This document shows, piece after piece, positions 11,601 through 22,100 of a stretch of DNA of 64,000 nucleotides; position 1 is the stretch's first letter; each line of letters opens with the position of its first letter. This DNA is from Flavobacteriaceae bacterium (lineage in GTDB: Bacteria; Bacteroidota; Bacteroidia; Flavobacteriales; Flavobacteriaceae). Below the pieces are notes generated by a model. It had not been told where the DNA came from. It made no database searches and saw only the letters and a list, made by a program, of their open reading frames with translations. The position numbers were made by a program, and so were the translations under genes. Location: the NCBI GenBank assembly GCA_012959395.1, contig DUDG01000030.1, positions 1 through 64,000 on the forward strand. The letters are read 5' to 3'.

Positions 11601-13090
11601 TCAGCATTTGGGGGAGTTGCAAAACCTGCATAGAAACCACCACTAGTTGCAGCACCAGAAGTATTAAAATATGCTAAATATAACTCACTATCTGAAGTTA
11701 CTTTAACATTTCCAGCAAGATCTGTAACGGAGTAAGCCTTATAATCTGAATTACCTAATACTGTAATAGGCGTCAAAGAAGAAATATCGTAATCCCCATT
11801 TGTATCATTAATTGTAATTGTTGCAGTATTTTTTGTAACTATTGAAACACCAGCTTGATCATCATATGGATTATCTCCTATAAAATCAATTTCTGGAACA
11901 TTGTTAACATCATCATTAGCTTCTTCATCTAGTGGGGGCACAAAAAACATACCCTGATTAGCTTCAGAAGTTCCACTCCCACCAATACCTTGATAAGCAA
12001 AAACAGGATGATTTTTATCTTGAGTTCTGACATACATGGTGGCACCTTGATCTTGAGTTGAATATCTAGTACTTGAGATTAAATAGTAGTCTCCTGCATT
12101 AATTGTTACAATTGGATTTGTGTTGTCGTCATTTATAAAAATTTGAGTATTGTCTACAGCTCCAACAATTAGAGGAGTTTCAAGTTCTCCACCAGTCTCA
12201 CGGTTTTGTCCATTCCCTTTTACAAAAATGTATTCATGACCAACTCTATCAAGACCAACAATTTGATCAATACCATGGTCATGACCTCCACCATTTGAAG
12301 AAAATGTTCCACTTGATGACCCAACATTTACTACTATGGGCTTAGTTTTATCTTCAACTCCTGCAATAGTAACAGATTTTATTAGAGCTCCGATTAAAGA
12401 ATTTCGCGCTTCACCAATATCATTGCCTGATGGGTAATTTATAGCAAGAATAATACTTTCATATTGATTAAGTGTTTTTGTAAATGGGCCTAGATAAGTA
12501 TAATTTGATATAGTTGTTGCACTGACAGCATTTGGCAGTTCAAAAGATACAATTGTATTATCTTTAGTAGCCATTACAGAAACAAAACTTAAAGATGTAC
12601 CTTGTGAATTTTCAGTTTCTTTAGTGCCCATTGTCATCATTCCAGCTCTAAAATGTGTACCTAAAGAAGCATCTCCCTTACTTACTAATGCGCCTGCTTG
12701 TGCTCCAGCATTGTATCTTACAGAAGTATAAATTGGACAATCTGCTTCAATCAAAAAACCAGCTTTCAAAGCGACAGTTCCACCAGTTGTATCATGATCA
12801 ACAAAAAGTTGTGTTTCACCACCGCTTCCTATGTCATATCTTATTGGATTACTATTACTAAGAAGAGTATATGTTGTCGGAGTATCTCCATTAAGGGGAG
12901 TAATAGTAACCGTTACATTGTCAGTACTTGGAGTTGAAAGATATATAAATTGATCTTCTGGAACTGAACCTCCGCCCCCGGTGATTTTATTAGCAGTTAA
13001 GGGAGGAATGTAGTGTACCTTACTAATTTGAGATGATCCCAAATAGAAAAACATTAAAAAAAACAATCCCAAAAAAACCTTCTTTAACAC
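5627..13090 (-). CDS. Giant T9SS-secreted surface protein with C-type-lectin-like domain
   Basis: 2487 aa if started at the GTG at 13088-13090. The track's 13111 start is a TTG; the GTG is preferred because it makes the signal peptide (LKKVFLGLFFLMFF..GSSQ) align residue for residue with the paralog's MIKK..LTAQ. Order: IgGFc-binding-like region about 30-520 (HDHGIDQIVGLDRVGHEYIF); Asp-rich thrombospondin-3-like repeats near 590-620 and 813-830; Ig-like region about 895-1000; C-type-lectin-like domain about 1125-1290 (FWLGLYQD, EPN, WND, no Cys); about eight Cys/Asp modules 1348-2210 (RQCDGDS..DSQDGI, CDDG..DGYSEF); T9SS type B sorting domain about 2400-2487 (YFTPNGDGINETW, WDGTFN). It is likely exported by the T9SS whose sprA lies next door, and attached to or released from the cell surface, binding glycans or other cells. 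It lies upstream of, and probably in an operon with, the truncated paralog. Ligand is inferred only. Confidence 0.92.
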   Translation of the reverse strand: MLKKVFLGLFFLMFFYLGSSQISKVHYIPPLTANKITGGGGSVPEDQFIYLSTPSTDNVTVTITPLNGDTPTTYTLLSNSNPIRYDIGSGGETQLFVDHDTTGGTVALKAGFLIEADCPIYTSVRYNAGAQAGALVSKGDASLGTHFRAGMMTMGTKETENSQGTSLSFVSVMATKDNTIVSFELPNAVSATTISNYTYLGPFTKTLNQYESIILAINYPSGNDIGEARNSLIGALIKSVTIAGVEDKTKPIVVNVGSSSGTFSSNGGGHDHGIDQIVGLDRVGHEYIFVKGNGQNRETGGELETPLIVGAVDNTQIFINDDNTNPIVTINAGDYYLISSTRYSTQDQGATMYVRTQDKNHPVFAYQGIGGSGTSEANQGMFFVPPLDEEANDDVNNVPEIDFIGDNPYDDQAGVSIVTKNTATITINDTNGDYDISSLTPITVLGNSDYKAYSVTDLAGNVKVTSDSELYLAYFNTSGAATSGGFYAGFATPPNAELNLGINSLGNCLQIDDQGNVIGSNITLQITNSSGFNSWVWQIKDASGNFIVAPGASENTESYIPEIEGEYRLKGVISCLNFDQYSGIIPISICPADSDNDGVIDNLDLDLDNDGIYNSVESAGNLNVDLSNIASPVFKDSNNNVVNISVQITTDGSDNDNKISGSATGELQFELAPSTKHILSFEIKNTLEPLNYKFTGKPETITAGDYFEIRVLPSTRNVTLLDPDDQLLIDTNYDGETFSSGITTYTSNLIRFKYRADTTLPSYQFLAYDVEGFKISSGADETSSVSLFTGKLEVVDYKINSDVNTANADALYDYYDPDSDGDGCNDVIEAGWIYPGFLGDPDSDGILGTSPLNTNTAGVIDDRGLVVTHKTAGGYEIDPKKNTAGNYLFQTPSDPVGIQTQPQSTSGCEGNTIEFEVTASSSSQTTIYYQWKFYNLIDKDWENISDGGSYSGATTSKLTITNITTAMDGRYRVFVNDDEYLCDIGSDSNISLTVNESPDNPIVSQIQTFCQTDTPKVSNLVASNDGATLTLYWYDSVNATTPLDSTTPLEHNKFYYAEFIDNEGCISSGRTESKAYISNPILNASNEVVCVGDTTKLTIENIAKTAADFSAENNLIFITNNGEPVTWDTSFGKTYFMIQAGTGQTGFSPIDWTTAKQITDNYNSGDSSSSARMYVILDADMETTVWNGLNSMGLTGNDGIYFWLGLYQDLNDPEYAEPGNAAQNYAGWKWVNGAYLKDTYVNWWTDEPNDAGSEHYGQFEFSNNGKAWNDMSIGNGQSWPLFEYTGSTSIVWGYYDNDGNEVLIDNPGTGSLDVSPTQTTTYFVKVTTNDVVCKIEKTITVNPNPTAKTIPDYEFCDNTDDDGNNGSITLTKADFDALIPSILGQDQSENDYTVTFYTLSEDASTATNVITFPYTNPIKPSTEPHWFVNSTEIFIRVENNTTGCFISETSFKLIVKPKPIYFEVDNIILCDDNRDGRVGEFNLGNRTEELRSGNATTDPSDEDNQSLNDFVVTYHTSLADANDLNSNGIDNPDNFTIEENNQQTIYFRIIKTSGSYPGCFITGEAFDLIVEALPFANTVTIARQCDGDSSLDTNSQDGIFPFDTSGIQDTLLNGQTDVTTYYYDKDDNFIGNVLPEIYETESQIITIKVENNTPQKCYDETTLEFIVDNSPESYEVLINSQCDDGVSDIDGYSEFNTSSVIQTLLTNPDSNQMQSLDDYSVSFSYVDENGSTQNSHQLPNPFNTKTQTVVATVTNIINTNCVITKDIDFTVVPLPVIKENLIKIEQCDDGKGAENDGVTLHDLSESQLLFSDNYQNETFEYYKDLDLLTKIDDPENYENSPFYDEVWIKITTEDGCIRTSKTQGGADRLKIEITVGASEISDTFMQDFSTFYNVCDDSPANDQDGISVFSSTILKEIKEKLISSNLKFDSQKIRVTLHTNSEDGLTGQNPIDIDQDFTNINPNTQEIWARIVNIDITQFTCLGYAQVAELYVEPRPVAYPVTILRQCDGDSPLDNDSQDGIYPFDTSNVVASLLTNPDTGVIQDQSILTITYYNEDGTEIPAANIASTFETASQTITIKVERNPSYPNITNPDGLCYDKTTIEFIVDDSPEAYPVTIAAHCDDGADDKDGYSEFDTSTILNTLLTNPATGLSQNLIDYTVSFNYTDDKGVGLTAATLPNPFNTKTQSVIATVTNPLNLDCVITESIEFVVNPLPSFDIDDDTVVCLNPLPGQPVEIGTSNWNGGTTASIYNYYWTLDSDPSFSETGETIKVDKGGIYTVIVENPVTFCIRTKSITVSESEMASLDLDDDGSITKSEYDHFIQVVDLANDNANTITINNVSDLGIGKYEFALDDAFGSYQDDPVFNDIKPGIHTLYIRDKNSYYIYDYGCGIASIDVSIIGYRKYFTPNGDGINETWKILGIRKEFNGNSKVYIFDRHGKLLKELDPLSTGWDGTFNEKPMPATDYWFRTLLEDGREFKGHFSLIRGN
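6336..6463. repeat. Copy 2 of the 128-bp near-identical direct repeat
   Basis: Partner of 75-202, 127 of 128 bases identical by direct reading. It lies just before the C-terminal region of the 2487-aa protein. Confidence 0.9.
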
Positions 13091-13214
13091 AGGCAAGATT
13101 ATTATGATCAATAATTAAATAACAGCATAAATATAAAGCATTGGCAAGACTTGGCTTTATTAATTATAATAGTTTTTAATTATACATTTTTTATACTAAC
13201 TATTTCCTATGTTA

Positions 13215-13244
13215 TTGAAAATGCTTTTTATAAATTTATATTAT
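13215..13244 (+). promoter_or_regulatory. Candidate promoter for maeB-ruvA-sprA
   Basis: TTG at 13215-13217, spacer of 19, then TATATTAT at 13237-13244. This is a partial match to the Bacteroidota TTG-N19-TAnnTTTG pattern, 27 bases before the maeB ATG. The rest of the 180-base divergent gap shows only A+T-rich sequence. Confidence 0.35.
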
Positions 13245-13271
13245 AAAAAGATTACAAAATTTTTCTAGAAA

Positions 13272-15551
13272 ATGAAAAACAATAAAAATAGAAGAGAGGC
13301 CTTATTATACCATTCTAAACCGAAACCCGGAAAGATTGAGGTAATGCCAACGACAAAATATAATAGTCAAAGGGATTTGTCTCTAGCTTATTCTCCAGGA
13401 GTCGCTTTCCCGTGTTTGGAAATTGAAAAGGATCCATCAAATGTATATAAGTATACTTCAAAAGGGAATTTGGTTGCAGTAATAACCAACGGAACAGCTG
13501 TACTAGGCCTTGGTGATATTGGTCCCGAAGCCTCTAAACCCGTTATGGAAGGCAAAGCCCTTTTGTTTAAAATTTTTGCTGGAATAGATGTTTTTGATAT
13601 TGAAATTGATGCTAAGGATACAGAAAAATTTATAGAAACTGTTAAGAATATTTCGCCAACTTTTGGAGGAATAAATTTAGAAGACATCAAAGCTCCAGAA
13701 GCTTTTGAAATAGAAAAAAGACTTTCTGAAGAACTCGATATTCCTGTAATGCATGATGACCAACATGGTACGGCTATAATTTCATCAGCAGCTTTATTAA
13801 ATGCTTTAGATCTTGTAGAAAAAAAGATAGAAGATGTACAAATGGTTGTTTGTGGAGCAGGAGCAGCTGCAATTTCTTGTGCTAGAATGTATAAAGCATT
13901 TGGAATAAAACGATCAAATATTGTGATGACTGACAGCAAAGGAGTTATAAGAAAAGACAGAAAAGAACTATCCTGTGAAAAAGCTGAATTTGCTACTAGT
14001 AGAGATTTAAATTCTCTTGATCAGGCAATGATAGATGCGGATATTTTTATTGGCCTTTCTAGATCAAATATGGTTAATCCAGGCATGTTATTAAGTATGG
14101 CAAAAAACCCTATTGTATTTGCTATGGCTAACCCTGATCCAGAAATTGAGTACTCTTTAGCAATGAAAACAAGAGATGATATTATAATGGCAACTGGTCG
14201 TTCAGATTATCCGAACCAAGTAAATAACGTTCTCGGATTTCCTTTTATTTTTAGAGGAGCATTAGATGTAAAAGCTACTAAAATTAATGATCAAATGAAA
14301 ATGGCAGCAGTGAAAGCTTTGGCTTCATTAGCGAAAGAGTCAGTTCCAGAATTTGTCAATATAGCCTATGATAAAACTAAATTGACTTTTGGAAAAAATT
14401 ATATTATTCCTAAACCATTTGATCCAAGATTGATTACAAAAATTCCCCCTATGGTAGCTAAGGCTGCTATGGATTCTGGGGTAGCTTTAGAACCTATAGA
14501 ATGCTGGGATAAATATGAAGAAGAGTTACACAATAGATTAGGAAGCGATAAAAAAATAGTTAGACTATTAACTAATAGAGCTAAAACTTCTCCAAAAAGA
14601 ATAATATATGCCGAAGCAGATCATTTAGATGTTTTGAAAGCCGCACAAATTGTACATGAAGAAGGAATAGGATTTCCAATACTTCTAGGAAATAGAGAAG
14701 TAATAGAAGAATTAAAAAAAGAAATTGAATTTGATGAAGACCTTCCAATAATAGATCCAAAATCTAAAGAAGAATTCCCTAATAGAGAAAAATATGGTAA
14801 AAAATATTGGAAAATGAGAAAAAGGAAAGGGATTACTTATTTCAGAGCAGTAAATAAAATGAAAGAAAGAAACCTGTTTGCAGCAATGATGATATACAAT
14901 GGAGATGCGGATGCATTAATTTCAGGCTATTCTCGAAGTTATCCGGTAACTGTTAAGCCAATATTTGAAGTAATTGGCAGATCTCCAGGAGTAAACAAAG
15001 TGGCTACCACAAACTTAATGATTACTAGCAAAGGCCCTCTTTTTTTGTCTGACACTTCAATTAATATTGATCCATCTTCTAAAGATTTAGCTATAATTGC
15101 AAAGATGACTTCTGATACAGTTAAGATGTTTGGCTTGGAACCTATTATAGCTATGGTTTCATACTCTAATTTTGGCTCTTCTAATCATCCAATGGTGTTA
15201 AAAGTAAATGAGGCTGTAAATTATTTACATAGAAATTTCCCTAAACTTAATGTTGATGGACCTGTGCAATCAGATTTTGCTCTAAATAAAGAAATGTTAA
15301 AAGAAAAGTTTTCTTTTTCAAAGCTGTCTGGCAAGAACGTGAATACATTAATTTTTCCAAACTTAGATTCAGCAAACACTAATTATAAAGTTATAAAAGA
15401 GCTAGATAATGCGTTATCAATTGGTCCCATAATGATGGGTATGTCTAAAGCCGTACATGTAATTCAGTTAGGGGCAAGTGTTGAAGAGATGGTAAATATG
15501 TCAGCAGTTGCTGTAGTAGATGCTCAAAAAAAATCTAAAATTAAAAAATGA
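13272..15551 (+). CDS. maeB: NADP-dependent malic enzyme with phosphotransacetylase-like C-terminal domain
   Basis: 759 aa, the usual length for MaeB. It oxidatively decarboxylates malate to pyruvate with NADP in the cytoplasm, feeding pyruvate and NADPH. The N-terminal malic domain shows YSPGVAFPCLEI and GNLVAVITNGTAVLGLGDIG, the metal/acid site VMHDDQHGTAI, and the NAD(P)-binding VVCGAGAAAISCARM. Residues from about 430 form the PTA-like domain (RIIYAEAD..VLKAAQIV), which in the family is regulatory rather than a working phosphotransacetylase. It overlaps ruvA by four bases (ATGA), so the two are translationally linked. The 183-aa antisense ORF within it is a shadow. Confidence 0.96.
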   Translation: MKNNKNRREALLYHSKPKPGKIEVMPTTKYNSQRDLSLAYSPGVAFPCLEIEKDPSNVYKYTSKGNLVAVITNGTAVLGLGDIGPEASKPVMEGKALLFKIFAGIDVFDIEIDAKDTEKFIETVKNISPTFGGINLEDIKAPEAFEIEKRLSEELDIPVMHDDQHGTAIISSAALLNALDLVEKKIEDVQMVVCGAGAAAISCARMYKAFGIKRSNIVMTDSKGVIRKDRKELSCEKAEFATSRDLNSLDQAMIDADIFIGLSRSNMVNPGMLLSMAKNPIVFAMANPDPEIEYSLAMKTRDDIIMATGRSDYPNQVNNVLGFPFIFRGALDVKATKINDQMKMAAVKALASLAKESVPEFVNIAYDKTKLTFGKNYIIPKPFDPRLITKIPPMVAKAAMDSGVALEPIECWDKYEEELHNRLGSDKKIVRLLTNRAKTSPKRIIYAEADHLDVLKAAQIVHEEGIGFPILLGNREVIEELKKEIEFDEDLPIIDPKSKEEFPNREKYGKKYWKMRKRKGITYFRAVNKMKERNLFAAMMIYNGDADALISGYSRSYPVTVKPIFEVIGRSPGVNKVATTNLMITSKGPLFLSDTSINIDPSSKDLAIIAKMTSDTVKMFGLEPIIAMVSYSNFGSSNHPMVLKVNEAVNYLHRNFPKLNVDGPVQSDFALNKEMLKEKFSFSKLSGKNVNTLIFPNLDSANTNYKVIKELDNALSIGPIMMGMSKAVHVIQLGASVEEMVNMSAVAVVDAQKKSKIKK

Positions 15552-16129
15552 TAACACAATTAAAAGGAAGATTAGTTGAAAAATCTCCTACTGATGTAGT
15601 TATAGACTGCAATGGAGTAGGATATATGATACATATTTCGTTAAATACTTTTTCCAAACTCACAGATTCAGAAAGCATTACTTTATTTACTCATTTACAA
15701 GTAAAAGAAGATTCTAATACTTTATTTGGATTTTATGAAAAAACGGAAAGAAATTTATTTAGACAACTTATTTCAGTTTCAGGAATTGGAGCTAGTACTG
15801 CTAGAACGATGTTGTCTTCTTTAACTCCAAAAGAAATTCAAAGCGCCATAATTTCAGGAAATGTTTCAACTATTCAATCTGTTAAAGGGATAGGTCTTAA
15901 GACTGCTCAAAGAGTAATTATAGACCTTAAAGATAAAGTAAGTTTAATTTCAGGAAATGATGAATTTATAGGAAATATTAGCAATACAAATCAAGATGAA
16001 GCGTTATCTGCATTAGAGGTGTTAGGGTATAACAGAAGGCACACTAATAAAGTTATCGAAACACTTTTAAATAATTCGCCAGAAATGTCTGTTGAAGAGT
16101 TAATAAAGAGTGCGTTAAATAAATTGTAA
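15548..16129 (+). CDS. ruvA: Holliday junction branch migration protein RuvA
   Basis: 193 aa, normal for RuvA. It binds four-way junctions as a tetramer and loads the RuvB motor during recombinational repair. The N-terminal OB fold reads GRLVEKSPTDVVIDCNGVGY; two helix-hairpin-helix motifs follow, VSGIGASTART and VKGIGLKTAQR; the C-terminal domain III (NQDEALSALEVLGYN) is the RuvB-contacting part. Its ATG overlaps the maeB stop and it ends four bases before the sprA start. ruvB is not in the window. Confidence 0.97.
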   Translation: MITQLKGRLVEKSPTDVVIDCNGVGYMIHISLNTFSKLTDSESITLFTHLQVKEDSNTLFGFYEKTERNLFRQLISVSGIGASTARTMLSSLTPKEIQSAIISGNVSTIQSVKGIGLKTAQRVIIDLKDKVSLISGNDEFIGNISNTNQDEALSALEVLGYNRRHTNKVIETLLNNSPEMSVEELIKSALNKL

Positions 16130-16133
16130 AGTA

Positions 16134-19100
16134 TTGGTTAGATTTCTTATAAAAAGAAAAGTATTTATTGTATCATTTTTCTTAGTTGTATTATATAATT
16201 ATAATATGCTAGGTCAAAAGGTTATTACTTTAGACACAATAGGAAATACTATTTATTTAGGAAAGTTTAAACTAATTCCTCCTTCTTTTTTTGTTTCAAA
16301 ATATACTTATGATCCTTTGATTGATAAATATATTTATACCACTAAAGCTGGAGAAATTGATGTTGGAATCCCATTAGTATTGACGCCTGATCAGTATAGG
16401 AAATTGATTAAAGAAAATAATATTAAAAAGTATTTTCAAGACAAACTTAGTCTAATTGAAGAAGAGAATTCTGAGAATTCTTCAAAATTAAAAAATTTAC
16501 TTCCAGATTTATATATTAATTCTAATTTTTTTGAAACTATTTTTGGAGGAAATGAAATTGAACTAACTCCACAAGGTTCTATTTCAATGGACATTGGAGC
16601 CAGATATCAAAAAAGCGACAATCCCTCATTTTCAAGTAGAAATCAAAGTAATATAAGTCTTGATTTTAATCAAACAATTAGCTTGAGTATGAATGGTAAA
16701 ATAGGTGAAAGATTAACTATAAGTTCAAATTATGATACTCAGTCAACTTTTGACTTTCAAAATTTATTAAAATTAGATTACACACCTACAGAAGATGATA
16801 TTATTCAAAAAATTGAACTAGGTAATATTAGCATGCCTCTAAGTGGATCTTTAATTTCTGGCGCACAAAGTTTATTTGGTTTCAAAACCGAATTAAAATT
16901 TGGAAACACTAAAGTAGTCACTGTTTTATCTGAACAAAGATCTCAATCTCAAACAGTAGTTGCTAAAGGAGATGGTAGCTTTGAAGAATTTTCAATATAC
17001 CCATTGGATTACGATGAAAATAAACATTTTTTTTTAGGTCAGTACTTTAGAGATAAGTATGATCAAACTCTTAAAACATTCCCTTATTTAAATACACAAA
17101 TAAAAATTACAAGAATAGAGATTTGGGTTACAAATAGAACCAACCAAACTCAAAATGTAAGAAATGTTTTAGGGTTACAAGATCTAGGAGAATCAAATCC
17201 TGAGAAAACTAAATTGGATGAATTTTATCCAAATTTTATAACTAAACCTGGATTAAATGTTTATCCAGATAATTCAGTAAATAAATTAGATCCTGAAACC
17301 ATAGATAATGGATTGTTAAATGCTTCAATTAGAGATATTTCTAAGGTAAAAGAAGGTTTTGGATCTATTTCTAATTTAGTAAGCGAGGGGAATGATTATT
17401 CTGTTTTAGAAAATGCAAGAAAGTTAGAATTAAATGAATATAAATTACATGATAAGTTGGGATATATATCATTAAATCAACCCCTTAATAATGATGAAAT
17501 ATTAGCTGTAGCTTATCAATTTACTGTTGGTGGAGAGGTTTTTCAAGTGGGAGAGTTTGCAAATGATGGAATAGATGCCACTAGCTTTACGCAACAAAAT
17601 AATGACCCGCAAATTTCAAATAACAGTTTAATAGTAAAATTATTAAAAAGTAGTTTAACTAATATCAATCAGCCAGTTTGGGATTTGATGATGAAAAATA
17701 TTTATTCTATAGGTTCATATCAAATTAACAAAGACGACTTTAAATTAAATATTTTCTATACTAATCCATCTCCATTAAATTATATTGAGCCAGTAGATCC
17801 TCTAATTTGGCCTAGTTCAATTGAAGGTAAAACATTATTGTCTCTTTTTAATTTTGATAAGTTAAACATGAATAATGATATCCAAAATGGTGGTGATGGA
17901 TTTTTTGATTTTGTTCCAAACATTACAATCGATTCAAATAATGGGTTAATTATTTTTACATCAATAGAACCTTTTGGAGAATATTTATTTGAAAAATTAA
18001 AAGACGTAAATTCTTCTGGTGAGAGTTATAATAATAAAGATTCTTACAATTTAAACCAGAAAAAATTTGTTTATAAAGAAATTTATGATTTATCTAAAAC
18101 TGGAGCTGAAGAAAATATAGAAAAGAATAAATTTCAAATTAAAGGATCTTATAAAACATCTGGCGAGGTTGGAGGAATTGCTATTGGACAGTTTAATGTT
18201 CCCAGGGGGTCTGTAAAAGTAACAGCTGGAGGAAGACTTCTCCAGGAAGGAACGGATTATACAGTTAATTACCAAGCGGGAAGAATCCAAATATTAGACG
18301 AAACTTTAAAAAATTCTAACATTCCTATAGAAATCTCAACTGAGAGTAATTCTTTTTATTCTCAGCAAAAGAAAAGCTTTTCAGGAATTAATATTGAACA
18401 TAAGTTTAATGATAATTTTATTATAGGCGGATCACTTATGAATCTAAGTGAAAGATCAATTACTCAAAAGGCTAATTATGGAGTTGAACCAGTAAACAAT
18501 ACGATGATAGGATTTAATGGCATGTATTCAGCTGAAGTCCCCTTTTTAACTAGGTTTGCTAATAAATTACCTAATGTTAGAACAGAAGCACAATCGTTTA
18601 TTTCATTAAAAGCTGAAGTGGCTTACCTTCACTCAGGTACTCCTAAAAATTCAGGATATGAAGAAATTGCCACTGTATATGTTGATGACTTTGAAGGTTC
18701 AGAAACAAATATTGATATAAAAGACACTTTTTCCTGGAATCTTTCAAGTGTGCCAGAAAATGTTAATGGATCAGATTTTGGAATTAATGATTTAAGACTT
18801 GGACATTATCGAGCTAAATTGGCATGGTACAATATTGATCCAATTTTTTACACAAGACAAAGACCAAGTGGAATTGATGATAATGAATTATCCAAAAACG
18901 AAACTAGAAGGATCTTTATTGAAGAAATTTTTCCTCAACAAGATTTAATTGAGGGTCAATCTAGAATTCAAAACACTTTAGACCTTAGTTATTACCCAGA
19001 AGAAAAAGGGCCATATAACAATAATTTAAACACTACTTTTAGTCAATCACCAAAAAAGAATTGGGCAGGAATAACTAGAAAAATTAATTCTACTAATTTT

Positions 19101-22100
19101 GAGCAAGCTAATGTAGAGTTTGTGCAATTTTGGCTTTTGGACACTTTTGAAGATAATATTTCAAATGAAAATGAACTAGGGACATTAGTTTTTAATTTGG
19201 GAAGTATTTCAGAAGATATTTTAAAAGATGGTAAAAAATTATATGAAAATGGCCTTCCAACTCTAAATTCTCAACAGATAACAAATAATTCTAATTGGGG
19301 AGTTTCTCCAGTAACTCAATCTTTAGTTTATTCTTTCGATTCAGACACAAATAATAGATCTGTTCAGGATTTGGGTTATGACGGCATGAATGATCAAGAT
19401 GAATTAGAAAAATATTTTAATGGACAAACAAGCGATCCTGCGGGAGATAATTATCAATATTATTTAAATGCTAATGGCGGTATTTTAGATAGATACAAAA
19501 ACTATAATGGTACTCAAGGTAATTCGCCAATTTCTGTAACGAATTCGGTAAGAGGGTCAACAACTATTCCAGATAATGAAGATGTTAATCAAGACAATAC
19601 CATGAATACTATTGACAGTTATTTTGAATACTCCGTTCCTATTAGAAAAAACATGGATGTTGGAAATCATCCATTTATAAGCGATGTAAGGGATAATGTT
19701 AAAGTTGATCTTCCAAATGGTCAATCTAAAATTACGAGATGGATTCAGTTTAAAATTCCAGTATTTAAACAATTCTACAATAGTAGCAAGTATAGTCCTT
19801 TTTTTAAATCAATTAATGGAATTGATAACATGAGATCCATTCGTTTTATGAGAATTTTTCTTAAAGATTTTTCTAATCCGCTAACATTAAGGTTTGGAAC
19901 TTTAGATTTGGTAAGGACTGATTGGAAAAGGTATTCAAAAAACTTAAATAAAGAAAACATAACTTATCCTAATACGTCATTTGAAATAGGTTCTGTTAAT
20001 ATTTTAGAGAATGAAAATAGAGTGCCAATAAACTATGTTCTTCCTCCAGGAGTTGAAAGAGAAGAAATAAATTCTAATAATACAATAATTAGACAGAATG
20101 AACAATCAATGAGTATTAAGGTTAATGACCTTCAGCCAAAGGATTCTAGAGCAGTTTATAAAAACCAAAACTTTGACATGAGACAATATAAGACTCTAAA
20201 AATGTATATACATGCTGAATCATTAGAAGGAAGCACTAAGTTACCTGGTGAAGGAGCTACTGAAGAGTTTGACAAAAGATTGGTTGGTTTTATAAGAATT
20301 GGATCAGATTTTACAGATAATTATTATCAGATTGAAGTTCCGTTAAAACCTACTTCATTTAATCAAAATTCTTCTAATAGATATAGTGCTGATCAAGTTT
20401 GGGAACCTGAATCAAATTCAATTGATTTTTCTTTAGAAAAACTAACTCAATTGAAAGCCATAGCTATTGCTAATAATTCTAATTTATCAGAAGTTTTATA
20501 TTTCAATGATGAACTTGAAATTATTAAAGAATTTACATCTATTTCAAGCTTGCCAGGAGATAAAAAATACAAATTTGCAATTAAAGGAAATCCGACAATT
20601 GGAGCTATTAAAAATTTAATGATTGGAGTAAAAAATCCATCTGATAAAAATGGGGATATTCTATCAGCAGAGGTTTGGTTTAATGAATTAAGACTTTCCG
20701 AAATAGATGGAAAAGGAGGATGGTCTGCATTAGGCTCTTTGGATGTAAATATTGCAGATTTTGCTAATGTTTCACTTTCAGGAAAAATGTCGACTATTGG
20801 TTTTGGGTCAATTGACAAAACACCAAACCAAAGAAGTAGAGAAGAATTAAAACAATACAGTTTTATTAGTAGCGTCAATTTAGGGAAACTTCTTCCTGAG
20901 AAATGGCAGATTCAAGTTCCTTTGTCATATAGTGTTTCTAAAGAATTTACCACTCCTGAATACGATCCTTTTTATCTAGATATTAAATTAAATGATCGAC
21001 TTAATTCTGCCACTAGAAAAAGCCAAAAAGATTCGATAAGAAACCAAGCAGTTTCCTATAAAAAAATTAACAGTATTAATTTGATTGGTTTGAAAAAAAA
21101 TAGATCAGATGATCAAAAAGAAAAGATTTATGATATTGAAAATTTTGATTTTTCATACAGTTACAATCAAGAGATGCAACATGATTATGAAATAGAGAGC
21201 TTAACAAGAAAAACGGCTAGAGCTAGTGCGCAGTATAGCTACACTTTCAATCCATTTGTAATATCCCCATTTGAATCGATAAAATTCATTAGTGAGAATA
21301 AATATTTAGAATGGTTAAAGGAATTTAATTTTAATCCATTATTGTCAAGTATATCATTTAACACAAACATTAATAGAACTTTTAATAGCCAAAGATTTAG
21401 AGATGTTTACATTGAAGGGGCTGATGCTTCAAAACAAATAGCTTTGCCCGATATTCAACAACGAAATTTTCTGTTTGATTGGAACCTTAGTTTAAGTCAA
21501 AATTTGACTAATTCTTTAAGATTAGATTTTTCAGCATCTAATAATAGCATTGTTAAAAATTATTTTCAAAATGATTCAGAAGGTAATATCGTAATAAACA
21601 AAGAGTTAGATATATGGGATGGATTCTGGAATACAGGTGAAGCAAATTCACATAATCAGTCATTTCAGTTAAGCTATCAACTCCCCTTTAAGTTTTTCCC
21701 TTTAATTAATTTTATATCTACTAGCTATAGTTATTCTGGAGATTTTAATTGGGAAAAGGGATCAGATGCAATGGCTTTGGTTGAAGATGAATTAGGAAAT
21801 ATTCTTGGCAATGTTAATACAATTCAAAATGCCAATACACATACTGTAACCACATCATTTAATATGTCTAAGTTTTATAAAAACTTAGGATTGGAGAAAA
21901 AGAAAAACCCCAAAACAATTCAAGATAAAATAATTAATTCATTTATAGGACTTTCAACGGGGCTTACCAGGCTGAAGTTGAATTATGCGGAAAATAATGG
22001 AAAAGTCCTTCCTGGCTATACTCAATCTCTTGGGTTTTTAGGAACTTCTAGACCTTCTTTAGCTTTTGTTTTTGGTAGTCAATCGGATATAAGATATGAG

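Noticed and set aside
13388-13939. 183-aa minus-strand ORF
   Set aside because: Fully antisense to maeB, whose frame has clear motifs; composition of the ORF reflects the opposite-strand code.
20447-20878. 143-aa minus-strand ORF within sprA
   Set aside because: Shadow of the sprA frame; no recognisable domain or spacing with other genes.
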